In this document: positions 27,895 to 36,445 of the stretch, piece by piece
How positions within the stretch are numbered: position 1 is the stretch's first letter
Layout: each line of letters starts with the position of its first letter
Assembly (NCBI RefSeq): GCF_042427745.1
Contig: NZ_JBHMFA010000005.1
Length of the DNA: 64,000 bases
Origin: Algibacter miyuki
Lineage (GTDB): Bacteria; Bacteroidota; Bacteroidia; Flavobacteriales; Flavobacteriaceae
Direction: 5' to 3' (one strand)
Made by a program: the position numbers and the translations under genes
The notes under the pieces: generated by a model
Seen by the model: the letters and a program-made list of their open reading frames with translations, nothing else
The model's database searches: none
Told to the model about the DNA's origin: nothing

Positions 27895-28716
27895 TTAATT
27901 CGGCACTAAGTCGCCCCATTCTGTCCAAGACCCATCATAAACGGATAGATTTTTATATCCTGAAATTTCAGCTGCTAAAGCAAGAACACAAGCCGTTAAT
28001 CCCGATCCGCAAGAAAATATTATTGCATCGTCTTTACCCGCTAGCATGTAAAAGGCTTTTTCTAAATCTAATTTAGGTTTTAAAACACCATCTATTAACA
28101 AATCAGTGAATGGTAAATTAACAGAGTTTGGAATAGTCCCCATACGTAAACCTTCACGAGGTTCTGGCACTTCACAGTTAAAACGCCCTGCCGATCGTGC
28201 ATCTATAATTTTGTGAGTTTTATTTGCCGATGCAGCTTTAACATCGTCGAAAAACTCCATGTATTTAGGTTGAAGGTGAGCTGTAAAATCTCCGATTTCA
28301 CCAGAATAACTTGTCATGGGTTCTGTGCTATATTCGGCCTTTAACCATGCGGGAAAGCCTCCATTTAGCACCGCAACGTTATTATATCCAAAAGCTTTAA
28401 ACAGCCACCAAACACGTGCGCTAGAATAAATTCCCTTATCATCGTAAACCACAATAGCACTATCGTTATTAATCCCTAAATTTTGAGCTTCTCTTTGAAA
28501 CTGTTCTTCGGAAGGAAAACCACTTGGAAACGGATTAGACACATCGCTAAATTTCTTTTTTATATCAAATAAGCGCGTGCCTGGTATTTGTTCCAGAGAT
28601 GCATCAAACACTTTGTTTATTGTACCATCTAAAACAATGAGTTTTTCGCTATTTAAATGTTCTTGAAGCCAATTAACGGAAATTAAAGGTGTTGGTAAAT
28701 GAATTGATGTGCTCAT
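27895..28716 (-). CDS. Two-domain sulfurtransferase (thiosulfate / 3-mercaptopyruvate type)
   Basis: 273 residues with two rhodanese domains: an inactive N-terminal one (about 10-130) and a catalytic C-terminal one (about 160-270). The active-site loop is CGSGLTA starting at Cys236, which resembles the CGSGVTA loop of 3-mercaptopyruvate sulfurtransferases more than the CRKGVTA of thiosulfate enzymes. Cytoplasmic, transferring sulfane sulfur. Family-typical motifs DDKGIYSSARVWWLFKAFG and IDARSAGRF are present. Own promoter 20 bp before the start. Confidence 0.93.
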   Translation of the reverse strand: MSTSIHLPTPLISVNWLQEHLNSEKLIVLDGTINKVFDASLEQIPGTRLFDIKKKFSDVSNPFPSGFPSEEQFQREAQNLGINNDSAIVVYDDKGIYSSARVWWLFKAFGYNNVAVLNGGFPAWLKAEYSTEPMTSYSGEIGDFTAHLQPKYMEFFDDVKAASANKTHKIIDARSAGRFNCEVPEPREGLRMGTIPNSVNLPFTDLLIDGVLKPKLDLEKAFYMLAGKDDAIIFSCGSGLTACVLALAAEISGYKNLSVYDGSWTEWGDLVPN

Positions 28717-28735
28717 GATGATTTTGCTGTTTAAT

Positions 28736-28743
28736 CAAATATA
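28736..28743 (-). promoter_or_regulatory. Putative -7 box (TATATTTG) of the sulfurtransferase gene
   Basis: The minus strand reads TATATTTG, matching TAnnTTTG, 19 bp from the ATG. No -33 TTTG at the usual distance. Confidence 0.45.
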
Positions 28744-29022
28744 ACGAAAATTTCTATGAGTTTTCTACGGAAAAACGAGACATAACAAAATTATTTCAGG
28801 CAAGAAAATCAGTCATAATATTCGTTTTGTTACTTGAGTGTTTGCAATTTCTCCTTTAATATTTGAACTCTAGTTTATAAAAAAAAAATCACAAATTAGA
28901 ACCATATGTTTCGTTCTGATTATAAAGTAACTCAAATCACAACTAAACTTGTCTCATTAATAATTATCTCTCAGAAATTAAGCCTAATAGAAAGTTTTCA
29001 ACCTTTTTAACAACAAAGCCTA
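28744..29022. other. AT-rich intergenic region, no gene
   Basis: About 280 bp between the start of the sulfurtransferase gene and the end of the symporter gene. No open frame of note, no strong hairpin at the symporter end, no recognisable RNA. Confidence 0.6.
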
Positions 29023-30351
29023 CTACTTCACCTCCTCATAATTATCATCCCATTCATTAGGTTTTGGGTTGTCGTGAAGTTTACCTAAAGATTTTGCAAC
29101 AATCATAGCTACAGTAGCATCCCCTGTTACGTTTACAACAGTTCTACACATATCCAAAGGTCTATCGACTGCAAAAATCAAGGCTAAACCAATAGGTAAT
29201 AATTCCGCAGGAAAACCAATAGATTCTAATACAATAACGAGCATAACAATACCTGCACTAGGCACAGCAGCACTACCAATAGAAGCTAACAACGCTGTAC
29301 CAATAATAACCAATTGATTTGTAAAGGTTAAACCTTCGGGCCAAACCACTTGCATAATAAACACTGCTGCAATACCTTGATATAAACTAGTACCATCCAT
29401 ATTTACTGTAGCTCCAACCGGCAGTACAAATCCGGCAACTTCACCGTCTACTCCCAAATGTTCTTCCACACGCTCCATAGTTACCGGTAACGTTGCAGCA
29501 CTACTACTTGTTGAAAACGCTAATAATTGCGCTGGACTAATTTGTTTTAAAAACCATAATGGTGATTTTTTGGTGTATACTGCTACCAGAATTAAATAAA
29601 CACCTATCATTAAAACAAGCCCAATAAATACACAGAAAGCGTATAGTAATAATTTTAATAGGATTTCGGTATCATCGAAAGCTATAATAACATTTGCCAT
29701 TAAAGCAAACACCGCATAGGGTGCGGAAAGCATAATTAAGTCGACCATTTTCATGACCACATCATTTAAAGAATTGAAAAAGCCTGTTAATGGTTTTGCT
29801 TTTTCTTCACCTATTAGTAGTAAACAAATACCAACAAAAAGTGCAAAAAATATAATTTGCAACATGGAAGCTTCTACAAAAGATTGAAAAATATTACTCG
29901 GGAAAATATCTACCAAAGCTTGTAATGGCCCTGCGTTTGTTCGTGCAGATGCTTCGGTTATTTTATCGGCAATACCTGTATCATTAGCGTAACGTAATTT
30001 AATTTTCTCGATAGTATCTTCAGGCATTCCAACACCTGGTTTTACTGTATTTACCAAGGCTAAACCTATAGCTATAGCAATTACGGTAGTTCCCATGTAG
30101 ATTCCAAGGGTACGTAAACCCATGTTTTTTATTTTAGAGATATCTTTTAAATCGGTAATACCTTTTATTAAAGACGCTAAAATTAAAGGTACTGCAATAA
30201 GTTTTAGAAGATTGATAAATATTTTTCCGAAAGGAGCTATCCAATCTCCAACAAAGCCGCGGCCACCGTCTACATTATTCATTATAAAACCAAAAATGAT
30301 TCCAAGAATCATTCCTATAATAATCTTCCAGTGCATTGCAAGTTTCTTCAT
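29023..30351 (-). CDS. Dicarboxylate/amino acid:cation symporter (DAACS, GltP-like)
   Basis: 442 residues from the ATG at 30349-30351 (MKKLAMHWKI); the frame continues upstream by 14 residues without a better start. Inner-membrane transporter of the glutamate/aspartate/C4-dicarboxylate family with eight transmembrane helices and two re-entrant loops. The serine-rich hairpin STSSSAATLPVTMERVEE and the substrate motif VGATVNMDGTSLYQG are intact, as is the PSAGIVMLVIVL segment. The substrate cannot be resolved from sequence alone. Monocistronic. Confidence 0.94.
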   Translation of the reverse strand: MKKLAMHWKIIIGMILGIIFGFIMNNVDGGRGFVGDWIAPFGKIFINLLKLIAVPLILASLIKGITDLKDISKIKNMGLRTLGIYMGTTVIAIAIGLALVNTVKPGVGMPEDTIEKIKLRYANDTGIADKITEASARTNAGPLQALVDIFPSNIFQSFVEASMLQIIFFALFVGICLLLIGEEKAKPLTGFFNSLNDVVMKMVDLIMLSAPYAVFALMANVIIAFDDTEILLKLLLYAFCVFIGLVLMIGVYLILVAVYTKKSPLWFLKQISPAQLLAFSTSSSAATLPVTMERVEEHLGVDGEVAGFVLPVGATVNMDGTSLYQGIAAVFIMQVVWPEGLTFTNQLVIIGTALLASIGSAAVPSAGIVMLVIVLESIGFPAELLPIGLALIFAVDRPLDMCRTVVNVTGDATVAMIVAKSLGKLHDNPKPNEWDDNYEEVK

Positions 30352-30604
30352 ATGTTTTAGAATACGTTTTACGTCTTTAAAATTTTGACACAATATAGGT
30401 ATTTTTGGTATAAAAAAAAGCAGATTACCTATGAGTTTACTGCAAAAAAATGAAGATAAATTAGGTTTTTTATTACAAATACGAATATTCTCTCACAATA
30501 AATGAATAAAAAGAGACTTAAATTGAAATTTTAATAATTAAAACTGGCTTATTTAAAGAAAAAAAAACACCTAACTCAAAAAGCCTTTTTTACGCAAATT
30601 AGTT
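30352..30604. other. Intergenic region upstream of the symporter gene
   Basis: About 250 AT-rich bases without an open frame. It presumably holds the symporter promoter, but no clean TAnnTTTG box was found. The dispersed repeat begins right after it. Confidence 0.5.
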
Positions 30605-30752
30605 TAGCCCCGATTGCAGCGGCATCCTTTTTATGTGCTTAATATGTAACTTATTAAACAGAAAAATGACCACAGATTAAATGATACCTTAATGTAATGC
30701 TGAAGATATTTCTGCACATAAAAAGATATAGCGAAAAGCGGGAAATAGCTTC
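30605..30752. repeat. Dispersed intergenic palindromic element, copy 1
   Basis: The left arm (TAGCCCCGATTGCAGCGGCA, 30605-30624, then TCCTTTTT) and the right arm (AAAAAGATATAGCGAAAAGC, 30720-30739, then GGGAAATAGCTTC) are imperfect inverted copies about 85 bp apart. The core words AGCGGCATCCTTTTT and AAAAAGATATAGCG recur at 43277-43374. I recall similar sequences scattered between genes in flavobacterial genomes. It lies just beyond the 3' end of aroC and could form the end of that transcript. Confidence 0.7.
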
Positions 30753-30763
30753 TAAAAAATATT

Positions 30764-31825
30764 TTAGTTGTAAAGCTTATTAATTAATTGAAAATCGGCT
30801 ATTACAAGTGCCGCCATTGCTTCTACAATAGGTACGGCGCGTGGCACAACACATGGGTCGTGACGTCCTTTACCTTGCATTTCCACAAAATTACCATCTT
30901 TATCGATGGTTTCATATTTTTGAATTAACGTGGCTACGGGTTTAAATGCAACGCTGAAATAGATATCCATACCGTTGCTAATACCTCCTTGAATTCCGCC
31001 AGAATAGTTTGTTTTTGTTGTGCCGTCGCTGTTAAAAGCATCGTTATGGTCGCTGCCATACATAGTACTTCCGTGGAATCCGCTACCGTACTCAAAACCT
31101 TTTACAGCGTTGATGGATAGCATGGCTTTACCAAGTTCGGCGTGTAATTTATCGAAAACCGGCTCGCCTAAACCAACAGGCACGTTTTTGATAACACAGC
31201 TCACAATACCACCAACGGTATCGCCTTTTCCACGAACTTCTTTGATGTAAGTTTCCATTTTTTCTGCCATGTCTTGATCTGGGCAACGTACAATGTTAGA
31301 TTCTACTAAATTTAGGTCTAGCTCGTTGTACGGTTTATCTAATTTCATGGTGCCAACTCCAGAAACGTAAGCCGTAATTTCGATTCCTTTTAACATTTGT
31401 TTTGCTATGGCTCCTGCCACTACACGACATGCCGTTTCGCGTGCCGAGCTACGACCACCACCACGATAATCGCGTAAACCATACTTTTTATCATAGGTAT
31501 AATCGGCGTGACTTGGACGGTAACTATCTTTTATATGACTGTAATCGTGAGATTTTTGATTGGTGTTTTCGATAACAAAACCAATAGATGTGCCTGTGGT
31601 TACGCCCTCGAAAATGCCGGAATGAAATTTTACCGTATCGGGTTCTTTACGTTGTGTAACGATAGCCGATTGGCCTGGTTTTCTTCGGTTTAATTCATTT
31701 TGAATTTCGTCTAAATCTAACTTAATTCCTGATGGACAACCATCTATAACACCGCCTAATGCTGGGCCGTGAGATTCGCCATAAGTTGATAAAGTAAATA
31801 GTTTTCCGAAGGAGTTACCTGCCAT
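30764..31825 (-). CDS. aroC: Chorismate synthase
   Basis: 353 residues, full length. Converts EPSP to chorismate, the last common step of aromatic amino acid synthesis, using reduced FMN. Signatures: FGKLFTLSTYGESHGPALGG at the start, RRKPGQS, the arginine-rich YRGGGRSSARETA and GISNGMDI, and RHDPCVVPRAVPIVEAM near the end. Monocistronic. The shikimate kinase gene aroK lies at the far right edge of the window, not next to it. Confidence 0.98.
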   Translation of the reverse strand: MAGNSFGKLFTLSTYGESHGPALGGVIDGCPSGIKLDLDEIQNELNRRKPGQSAIVTQRKEPDTVKFHSGIFEGVTTGTSIGFVIENTNQKSHDYSHIKDSYRPSHADYTYDKKYGLRDYRGGGRSSARETACRVVAGAIAKQMLKGIEITAYVSGVGTMKLDKPYNELDLNLVESNIVRCPDQDMAEKMETYIKEVRGKGDTVGGIVSCVIKNVPVGLGEPVFDKLHAELGKAMLSINAVKGFEYGSGFHGSTMYGSDHNDAFNSDGTTKTNYSGGIQGGISNGMDIYFSVAFKPVATLIQKYETIDKDGNFVEMQGKGRHDPCVVPRAVPIVEAMAALVIADFQLINKLYN

Positions 31826-32145
31826 GATTTCAATTTTTGGCTAAAATAAACTTTAGACTTCAATTTCAGGCATGAACTGTGATAAAAATGTATTGAAGCA
31901 CGATATTTTTTTGAGGTTTCTAAGTCTGCTGATTAGCATTTACACTGCTCTGATTTATAATTAATCCTACTTAACAAAGTGTTTTGAACGATAAAACCTT
32001 CATCATTGTAAGTAATCTAATTAAAAATAAAAACCCATAACAATTTAATAACAATTACCTGATAATTAGTTTATTATAAATTAAAGATTACATAATCTGA
32101 TTTCGCTTTTTTTATTTGAAATTTACATGAACAAACATGTGAATT
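31826..32145. other. Divergent intergenic region between aroC and the LpxH-like gene
   Basis: 320 AT-rich bases with no gene of credible length. A small dyad (ACATG at 32125-32129, CATGT at 32136-32140) sits just before the TTG start of the right-hand gene. A nine-codon frame from the ATG at 32128 overlaps that start and is not counted as a gene. Confidence 0.5.
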
Positions 32146-32991
32146 TTGAAGATTAGACGTAAAATTGAAATTGCAGTAATATCGGATGTACATTTAGGAA
32201 CTTTTGGGTGCCATGCCAAGCACCTACTCACCTATTTAAATAGCATTGAACCTAAAAAACTAATTTTAAATGGTGATATTATTGATATTTGGCAATTTAG
32301 CAAACGCTACTTTCCGAAATCGCATTTAAAGGTAATTAAACGAATAATGACCATGGCTGCGAACGGTGTGGAAGTAATTTACATTACCGGAAATCATGAT
32401 GAAATGTTGAGAAAATTTAGTAATACTACTATCGGAAATATTTCTATTGTGGATAAAGCGGTTTTGGAATTAGACGGCAAGAAAGCCTGGTTTTTTCATG
32501 GTGATGTGTTTGATATTTCGATACAAAATGCAAAATGGCTAGCCAAACTTGGTGGCTATGGGTACGATTTATTAACGCTTATAAACAGTTGTGTTAACTG
32601 GTATTTAGAAAAACGCGGCAAGGAACGCTATTCGCTTTCTCAAAAGGTTAAAAACGGTGTTAAAGGTGCTATAAAACATATTAATGATTATGAAAAAGTA
32701 ATCTCGGAACTGGCTATTGAAAATGGTTATGATTATGTGATTTGCGGCCATATACACCAACCCAAAATGGAGTATGTACAAAACAAACACGGCAAAACCA
32801 TGTATTTGAATTCGGGAGATTGGGTTGAAAATTTCACCGCCTTAGAATACCAATTTAAACGTTGGAAAATTTACAATTTCAATAATGATAAATTAGCGCC
32901 TTTTGTTACCGAAGATGAGGACGAAAACTTAGAAGTGCAAGATTTAATTGCCGCTATTACTATTGTTAAGCGGGCCGAAAAAAAGAAATAA
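32146..32991 (+). CDS. UDP-2,3-diacylglucosamine diphosphatase-like metallophosphoesterase (LpxH family)
   Basis: 281 residues from a TTG start (TTGAAGATTAGACG). A stop codon at 32140-32142 closes the frame upstream, and the next in-frame ATG would remove the first metal motif, so TTG is the real start. Calcineurin-type metal motifs: ISDVHLG, NGDIIDIW, TGNHDEML, HGDVFD and CGHIHQPK. LpxH removes UMP to give lipid X in lipid A synthesis. Flavobacterial members are longer than E. coli LpxH (about 240 residues) and may be broader UDP-diacylglucosamine pyrophosphatase homologues. Cytoplasmic or inner-membrane-associated. Confidence 0.88.
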   Translation: MKIRRKIEIAVISDVHLGTFGCHAKHLLTYLNSIEPKKLILNGDIIDIWQFSKRYFPKSHLKVIKRIMTMAANGVEVIYITGNHDEMLRKFSNTTIGNISIVDKAVLELDGKKAWFFHGDVFDISIQNAKWLAKLGGYGYDLLTLINSCVNWYLEKRGKERYSLSQKVKNGVKGAIKHINDYEKVISELAIENGYDYVICGHIHQPKMEYVQNKHGKTMYLNSGDWVENFTALEYQFKRWKIYNFNNDKLAPFVTEDEDENLEVQDLIAAITIVKRAEKKK

Positions 32992-33086
32992 GTTTCACCT
33001 AAAATGATTAAAAGGCTGCTACCATAATAAAATTAAAAATAAGAACTTGAATATTAGTAATAGCTCCAATTGCGCACTTATTAAAC

Positions 33087-33120
33087 AAAAAAAAGACGAT
33101 CTTTTCAGACCGCCCTTTTT
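33087..33120 (-). terminator. Intrinsic terminator of dps
   Basis: On the minus strand GGCGGTC pairs with GATCGTC (two G-U pairs) around a TGAAAA loop, followed by eight T. It also lies downstream of the convergent LpxH-like gene. Confidence 0.75.
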
Positions 33121-33141
33121 TCTATTCTTTATTGGTTTATT

Positions 33142-33621
33142 TTAAACCGTTTCATTCAACCAAGCTTTCATCATCCAAACTGTTTTTTCTTGTTCGGTAA
33201 TAAAATCGCTCATCATAGAACCTGTTCCTTCATCGCTTGCATCCCCCGCTTTGTCAAGTATTTGTCGTTCAATTTTTAGTAATTCAGCTAAAGAATCTAC
33301 AATCAATCTTACGGCTAAATCATCTTGAGAAATATTTTTCCCAACAGGCACTTGCGCTTTTGCTGCATAATCTTCAAAAGTATGCAAAGGTGTTTCACCT
33401 AACGTTAAAATACGTTCTGCAATTTCATCAACTTTAGTATTGGCATCCGTATATAATTCTTCAAATTTTACGTGTAAATCGAAAAAACGTTTCCCTTTAA
33501 TGTTCCAATGAATACCTCTTAAGTTTTGGTAATATATTTGAAAATTAGCTAATAGATCATTTAAATCTGTAGCTATTTCTTTTGTCTTTTTTGAGTCTAA
33601 TCCTAAAATATTTATTGTCAT
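33142..33621 (-). CDS. dps: Dps-family DNA-protecting ferritin-like protein
   Basis: 159 residues, standard for Dps. Forms a dodecamer that oxidises iron with hydrogen peroxide and stores it, protecting DNA. The inter-subunit ferroxidase ligands can be aligned with those of Listeria Dps: His38 (GIHWNIKG), His50 and Glu54 (FFDLHVKFEEL), Asp65 and Glu69 (VDEIAERI). Divergent from oxyR with 104 bp between the starts, the classic peroxide-response arrangement, so OxyR control is likely. Confidence 0.96.
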   Translation of the reverse strand: MTINILGLDSKKTKEIATDLNDLLANFQIYYQNLRGIHWNIKGKRFFDLHVKFEELYTDANTKVDEIAERILTLGETPLHTFEDYAAKAQVPVGKNISQDDLAVRLIVDSLAELLKIERQILDKAGDASDEGTGSMMSDFITEQEKTVWMMKAWLNETV

Positions 33622-33645
33622 TTTAATATGCTTTTTTGTTCAATA

Positions 33646-33653
33646 CAAAATTA
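33646..33653 (-). promoter_or_regulatory. Putative -7 box (TAATTTTG) of dps
   Basis: The minus strand reads TAATTTTG, matching TAnnTTTG, 24 bp before the dps ATG. Any OxyR site should lie in the remaining AT-rich part of 33654-33725; no clean consensus was seen. Confidence 0.45.
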
Positions 33654-33725
33654 ATCTATATTTCTCCTGATTTAGTATAAGTATAATTGATAGTTTTTAT
33701 ATTTTTATAGTCAAAATTGATTCTT

Positions 33726-34664
33726 ATGACAATCACCCAATTATATTATGTTTTGGCTGTAGCCGAAAATCAGAATTTTACTAAAGCGGCCGAAAAATGC
33801 TTTGTAACCCAACCTACCTTAAGTATGCAAATTCAAAAATTAGAAGATCAGCTCGATGTTTTAATTTTTGATAGAAGTAAAAAACCTATTGAACTCACCG
33901 ATGTTGGACGAAAAATTGTAACCCAAGCTCGAAATATTGTCAATGAATCCTACAGAATTCAAGATATTGTAGATCAGCAAAAAGGATTTATTGGTGGCGA
34001 ATTTAAATTAGGGATTATACCAACGGTTATGCCTACTTTATTACCGATGTTTTTGAAAAACTTTATTAAAAAACACCCAAAAGTAAAACTTAAAATTGAA
34101 GAATTAACTACGGAAGAAATAATGGCTCGCATAAAAGATGGTCATTTAGATGCCGCCATTGCTGCAACTCCATTGGAAGACGATAGTATAAAAGAACGTG
34201 TGCTTTATTTTGAACCTTTTGTAAGTTACATTCCAAAGGGGCACCGCTTGCATACCAATAAAAAGATTGACGTTTCGGATTTGGATGTAGACGATATGCT
34301 TTTGCTAGAAGACGGCCACTGCTTTCGCGATGGTGTAATTAACTTATGTAAAACCTTTAAAGCTCAAGAAGACGAAAAATTTCAACTAGAAAGTGGAAGT
34401 ATTGAAACCTTAATAAAGCTATCTAACGAAGGTTTAGGTATGACCTTGCTTCCTTATTTACATACTTTAGAAATTCGTGAAAAAGAAATGGTCAATCTTC
34501 ATTATTTTAACGAGCCTTCACCAGCACGAGAAGTGAGTTTAATTTACCATAAAAGTGAATTAAAAATGCAAATTATCGAGGCTTTACAGGATGTTATCTC
34601 TGGCGTTGTTCGTGGCGCTATTGCTTTTCAGAATGTAAAAATTATTAGTCCGTTACCGAAGTAG
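33726..34664 (+). CDS. oxyR: Hydrogen peroxide-sensing LysR-type regulator OxyR
   Basis: 312 residues from the ATG at 33726 (MTITQLYYVLAVAENQ); an in-frame TTG at 33717 is less likely. N-terminal winged helix-turn-helix (about 1-60, KCFVTQPTLSMQIQKLEDQL) and C-terminal LysR substrate domain. The redox pair is conserved at Cys199 and Cys208 (LLEDGHCFRDGVINLCKTF), the same numbers as in E. coli OxyR, so it should form the activating disulfide in response to peroxide. Divergent from dps, its likely target. Confidence 0.96.
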   Translation: MTITQLYYVLAVAENQNFTKAAEKCFVTQPTLSMQIQKLEDQLDVLIFDRSKKPIELTDVGRKIVTQARNIVNESYRIQDIVDQQKGFIGGEFKLGIIPTVMPTLLPMFLKNFIKKHPKVKLKIEELTTEEIMARIKDGHLDAAIAATPLEDDSIKERVLYFEPFVSYIPKGHRLHTNKKIDVSDLDVDDMLLLEDGHCFRDGVINLCKTFKAQEDEKFQLESGSIETLIKLSNEGLGMTLLPYLHTLEIREKEMVNLHYFNEPSPAREVSLIYHKSELKMQIIEALQDVISGVVRGAIAFQNVKIISPLPK

Positions 34665-34688
34665 TATTGCACTAACACATAACAATAA

Positions 34689-34733
34689 AAAAAAGATTCA
34701 TAGTCCTATATTAAATAGCTGTGAATCTTTTTT
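34689..34733 (+). terminator. Intrinsic terminator of oxyR
   Basis: AAAAAAGATTCA (34689-34700) pairs with TGAATCTTTTTT (34722-34733), with three extra pairs above and a loop of about 15 nt, ending in a T run. Confidence 0.85.
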
Positions 34734-34849
34734 AGTTTAGAACGACTTTTGCTCTTCTCCTCGATAAAGAAAAATTCATACAAAGCACCATTGCATTTAT
34801 AAACAAATTAATACTAGGAAATTTTTAAAAAAATCAAGATATTTGAGCC

Positions 34850-35215
34850 GTGAAAACAGCAGCACTCATACTATCATTATTCTTGTTTCTAAAACCCGTA
34901 ATTCCTTTTATGGAATATGCTGCTTTTTATGAGTACATCAAAACTGAACTTTGTATAAATCAAGATAAACCCGAATTACAATGTAACGGAAAATGTCACT
35001 TAAAAGAAGAATTAGCTAAAGCTAGTACTTCTGAAAATGGTAGTGAAAAAAATCATTCTTTTTCAGTAGAACATTCTGTTGTTTATTTCCAAGATACTCA
35101 TATTGATTATTTGTTGTTTTATACAAATGAGCAAAATTCAAAAATAAATTCATTGTATAATGATATTTACAAATTTCATTATACAGATTTCATTTTTCAC
35201 CCACCCCTCGTTTAA
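34850..35215 (+). CDS. Small exported or membrane-anchored protein with a CxxxCH motif, upstream of the copper genes
   Basis: 121 residues from a GTG start (GTGAAAACAGCAGC); no in-frame ATG would keep the N-terminal hydrophobic segment (AALILSLFLFLKPVIPFMEY). The rest is polar, with Cys in IKTELCINQDKPELQCNGKC and a following His, forming a possible metal site (C-x3-C-H). I recall similar small proteins ahead of TonB receptors in Flavobacteriaceae, but no named family comes to mind. It lies 302 bp upstream of the copper operon in the same direction, so a metal-related role is only suggested by position. Confidence 0.7.
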   Translation: MKTAALILSLFLFLKPVIPFMEYAAFYEYIKTELCINQDKPELQCNGKCHLKEELAKASTSENGSEKNHSFSVEHSVVYFQDTHIDYLLFYTNEQNSKINSLYNDIYKFHYTDFIFHPPLV

Positions 35216-35517
35216 TTTCTTCATAAAACAAGGCATCCTGTAATCCATAATTCGTGTATGGCTAAATAGTTATGTTTAGCTGTCTATTAACATGCTTTCT
35301 TTTTAATAAACACTATTAAAAAGGTATAACATCATGTTTTTAAATCTAAAAACTTTAGAGCGCACTTGGGTATACCGTTTCCTTAAAATGTTTTGTAGTA
35401 GTCATGCTTACAATTACAACAATTGTATTCCTTTTTTGATAGGTTTCCTTTTAGTTTTTAAAGGTTATCGCAATCAACTCATGCTGCTATACTTTCTAAT
35501 TAAACAGTCAATAAATA
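35216..35517. other. Gap between the small CxxxCH gene and the copper operon
   Basis: 302 AT-rich bases. An open frame beginning at 35334 runs into the next gene out of frame; its composition (many Phe, Tyr and Cys) looks non-coding. Probably holds the promoter of the copper operon, but no clear box was found. Confidence 0.5.
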
Positions 35518-36441
35518 ATGAAACATTTACATGTTATTGTAATTGCAATTTTCGTTGTGGTAACATCTTGTACCCTAGAAAAAACGGATTACGAAGCTGA
35601 ATTAAACATTGAAACCACCGAATACATTGAATTCGAAACGGTAACTACTATTATTAGTAACGATTACACTATTGATATAGAAGCCCTAAACGGAACGCTT
35701 TATAAAGGTTATAATGAAATTCACCTAAAAATCACCAGTACTGAAACCAATGAAAACTTGGAAGGTGCTGATGTTACTTTTTTACCAATATTTACCGATG
35801 CCAATGGCAATAAATCTTCTTGTCCGCATGAATACAATTTAAGATATGATGCAGCAGAAGGCTATTACCTAGGATATTCTGTATTTACCAGCGAAAGCAA
35901 TTCTACTGTAAACTGGTCATTATATATTGATTTTGAAGATGATACTCAAGCCTATGCAGTTAACCAACTTATTACGGTTGAAGAACAAACCAATTTAAAC
36001 CTAAACATGACGGCCTTTACAGGAAATGATGATGAACAATATTTTATTGCGCTCGTTGCTCCTCAAAGCCCAAGCGTTGCTCAAAACGATTTGGTTACTG
36101 GCATTTATAAATACAATAAGCCAGAAAATACTGCCGGAACTTTTCCAGATTTGTCTCAGTATTCATATTCCATAGTTGATGGTTATACCCTATTAATAGA
36201 TCCGCGAATGCCAGAACCTTCTATGGGAAATCATTCGTCTCCTAACAATGAAGATCTAACGCAGCAAAGCAATGGCTTATATCAAGGCGTTGTAAATTAT
36301 ACCATGACCGGAAATTGGACACTAAATTTCATTTTTCAAGATGAAAATGGCCAAACCATAAAAGGCACCGAGGTTTCCACAGAATTTACACCAGGCATTG
36401 AAGGCGCAAAAGGTGAGCTTTATATTGACATTTTATTTTAG
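35518..36441 (+). CDS. Lipoprotein with two YtkA-like domains, copper operon
   Basis: 307 residues. Lipoprotein signal with Cys18 (VVVTSCTLEK). Two YtkA-like beta-sandwich domains: the first around 45-150 (LYKGYNEIHLKITS, GADVTFLPIF), the second around 170-300 with DPRMPEPSMGNHSSPNNEDL and GVVNYTMTGNWTLNF, the typical family pattern. The Met and His of the second domain are possible copper ligands. Its stop is 4 bp before the start of the TonB receptor gene, so co-expression is certain. A periplasmic or surface copper-binding partner of the receptor is the likely role. Confidence 0.82.
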   Translation: MKHLHVIVIAIFVVVTSCTLEKTDYEAELNIETTEYIEFETVTTIISNDYTIDIEALNGTLYKGYNEIHLKITSTETNENLEGADVTFLPIFTDANGNKSSCPHEYNLRYDAAEGYYLGYSVFTSESNSTVNWSLYIDFEDDTQAYAVNQLITVEEQTNLNLNMTAFTGNDDEQYFIALVAPQSPSVAQNDLVTGIYKYNKPENTAGTFPDLSQYSYSIVDGYTLLIDPRMPEPSMGNHSSPNNEDLTQQSNGLYQGVVNYTMTGNWTLNFIFQDENGQTIKGTEVSTEFTPGIEGAKGELYIDILF

Positions 36442-36445
36442 AGCT

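Noticed and set aside
32128..32157. Nine-codon frame before the LpxH-like gene
   Set aside because: Too short to support as a gene; noted only because it overlaps the TTG start.
35334..35600. 88-codon open frame upstream of the copper operon
   Set aside because: Overlaps the start of the YtkA-like lipoprotein gene in another frame, no domain, composition rich in Phe/Tyr/Cys.
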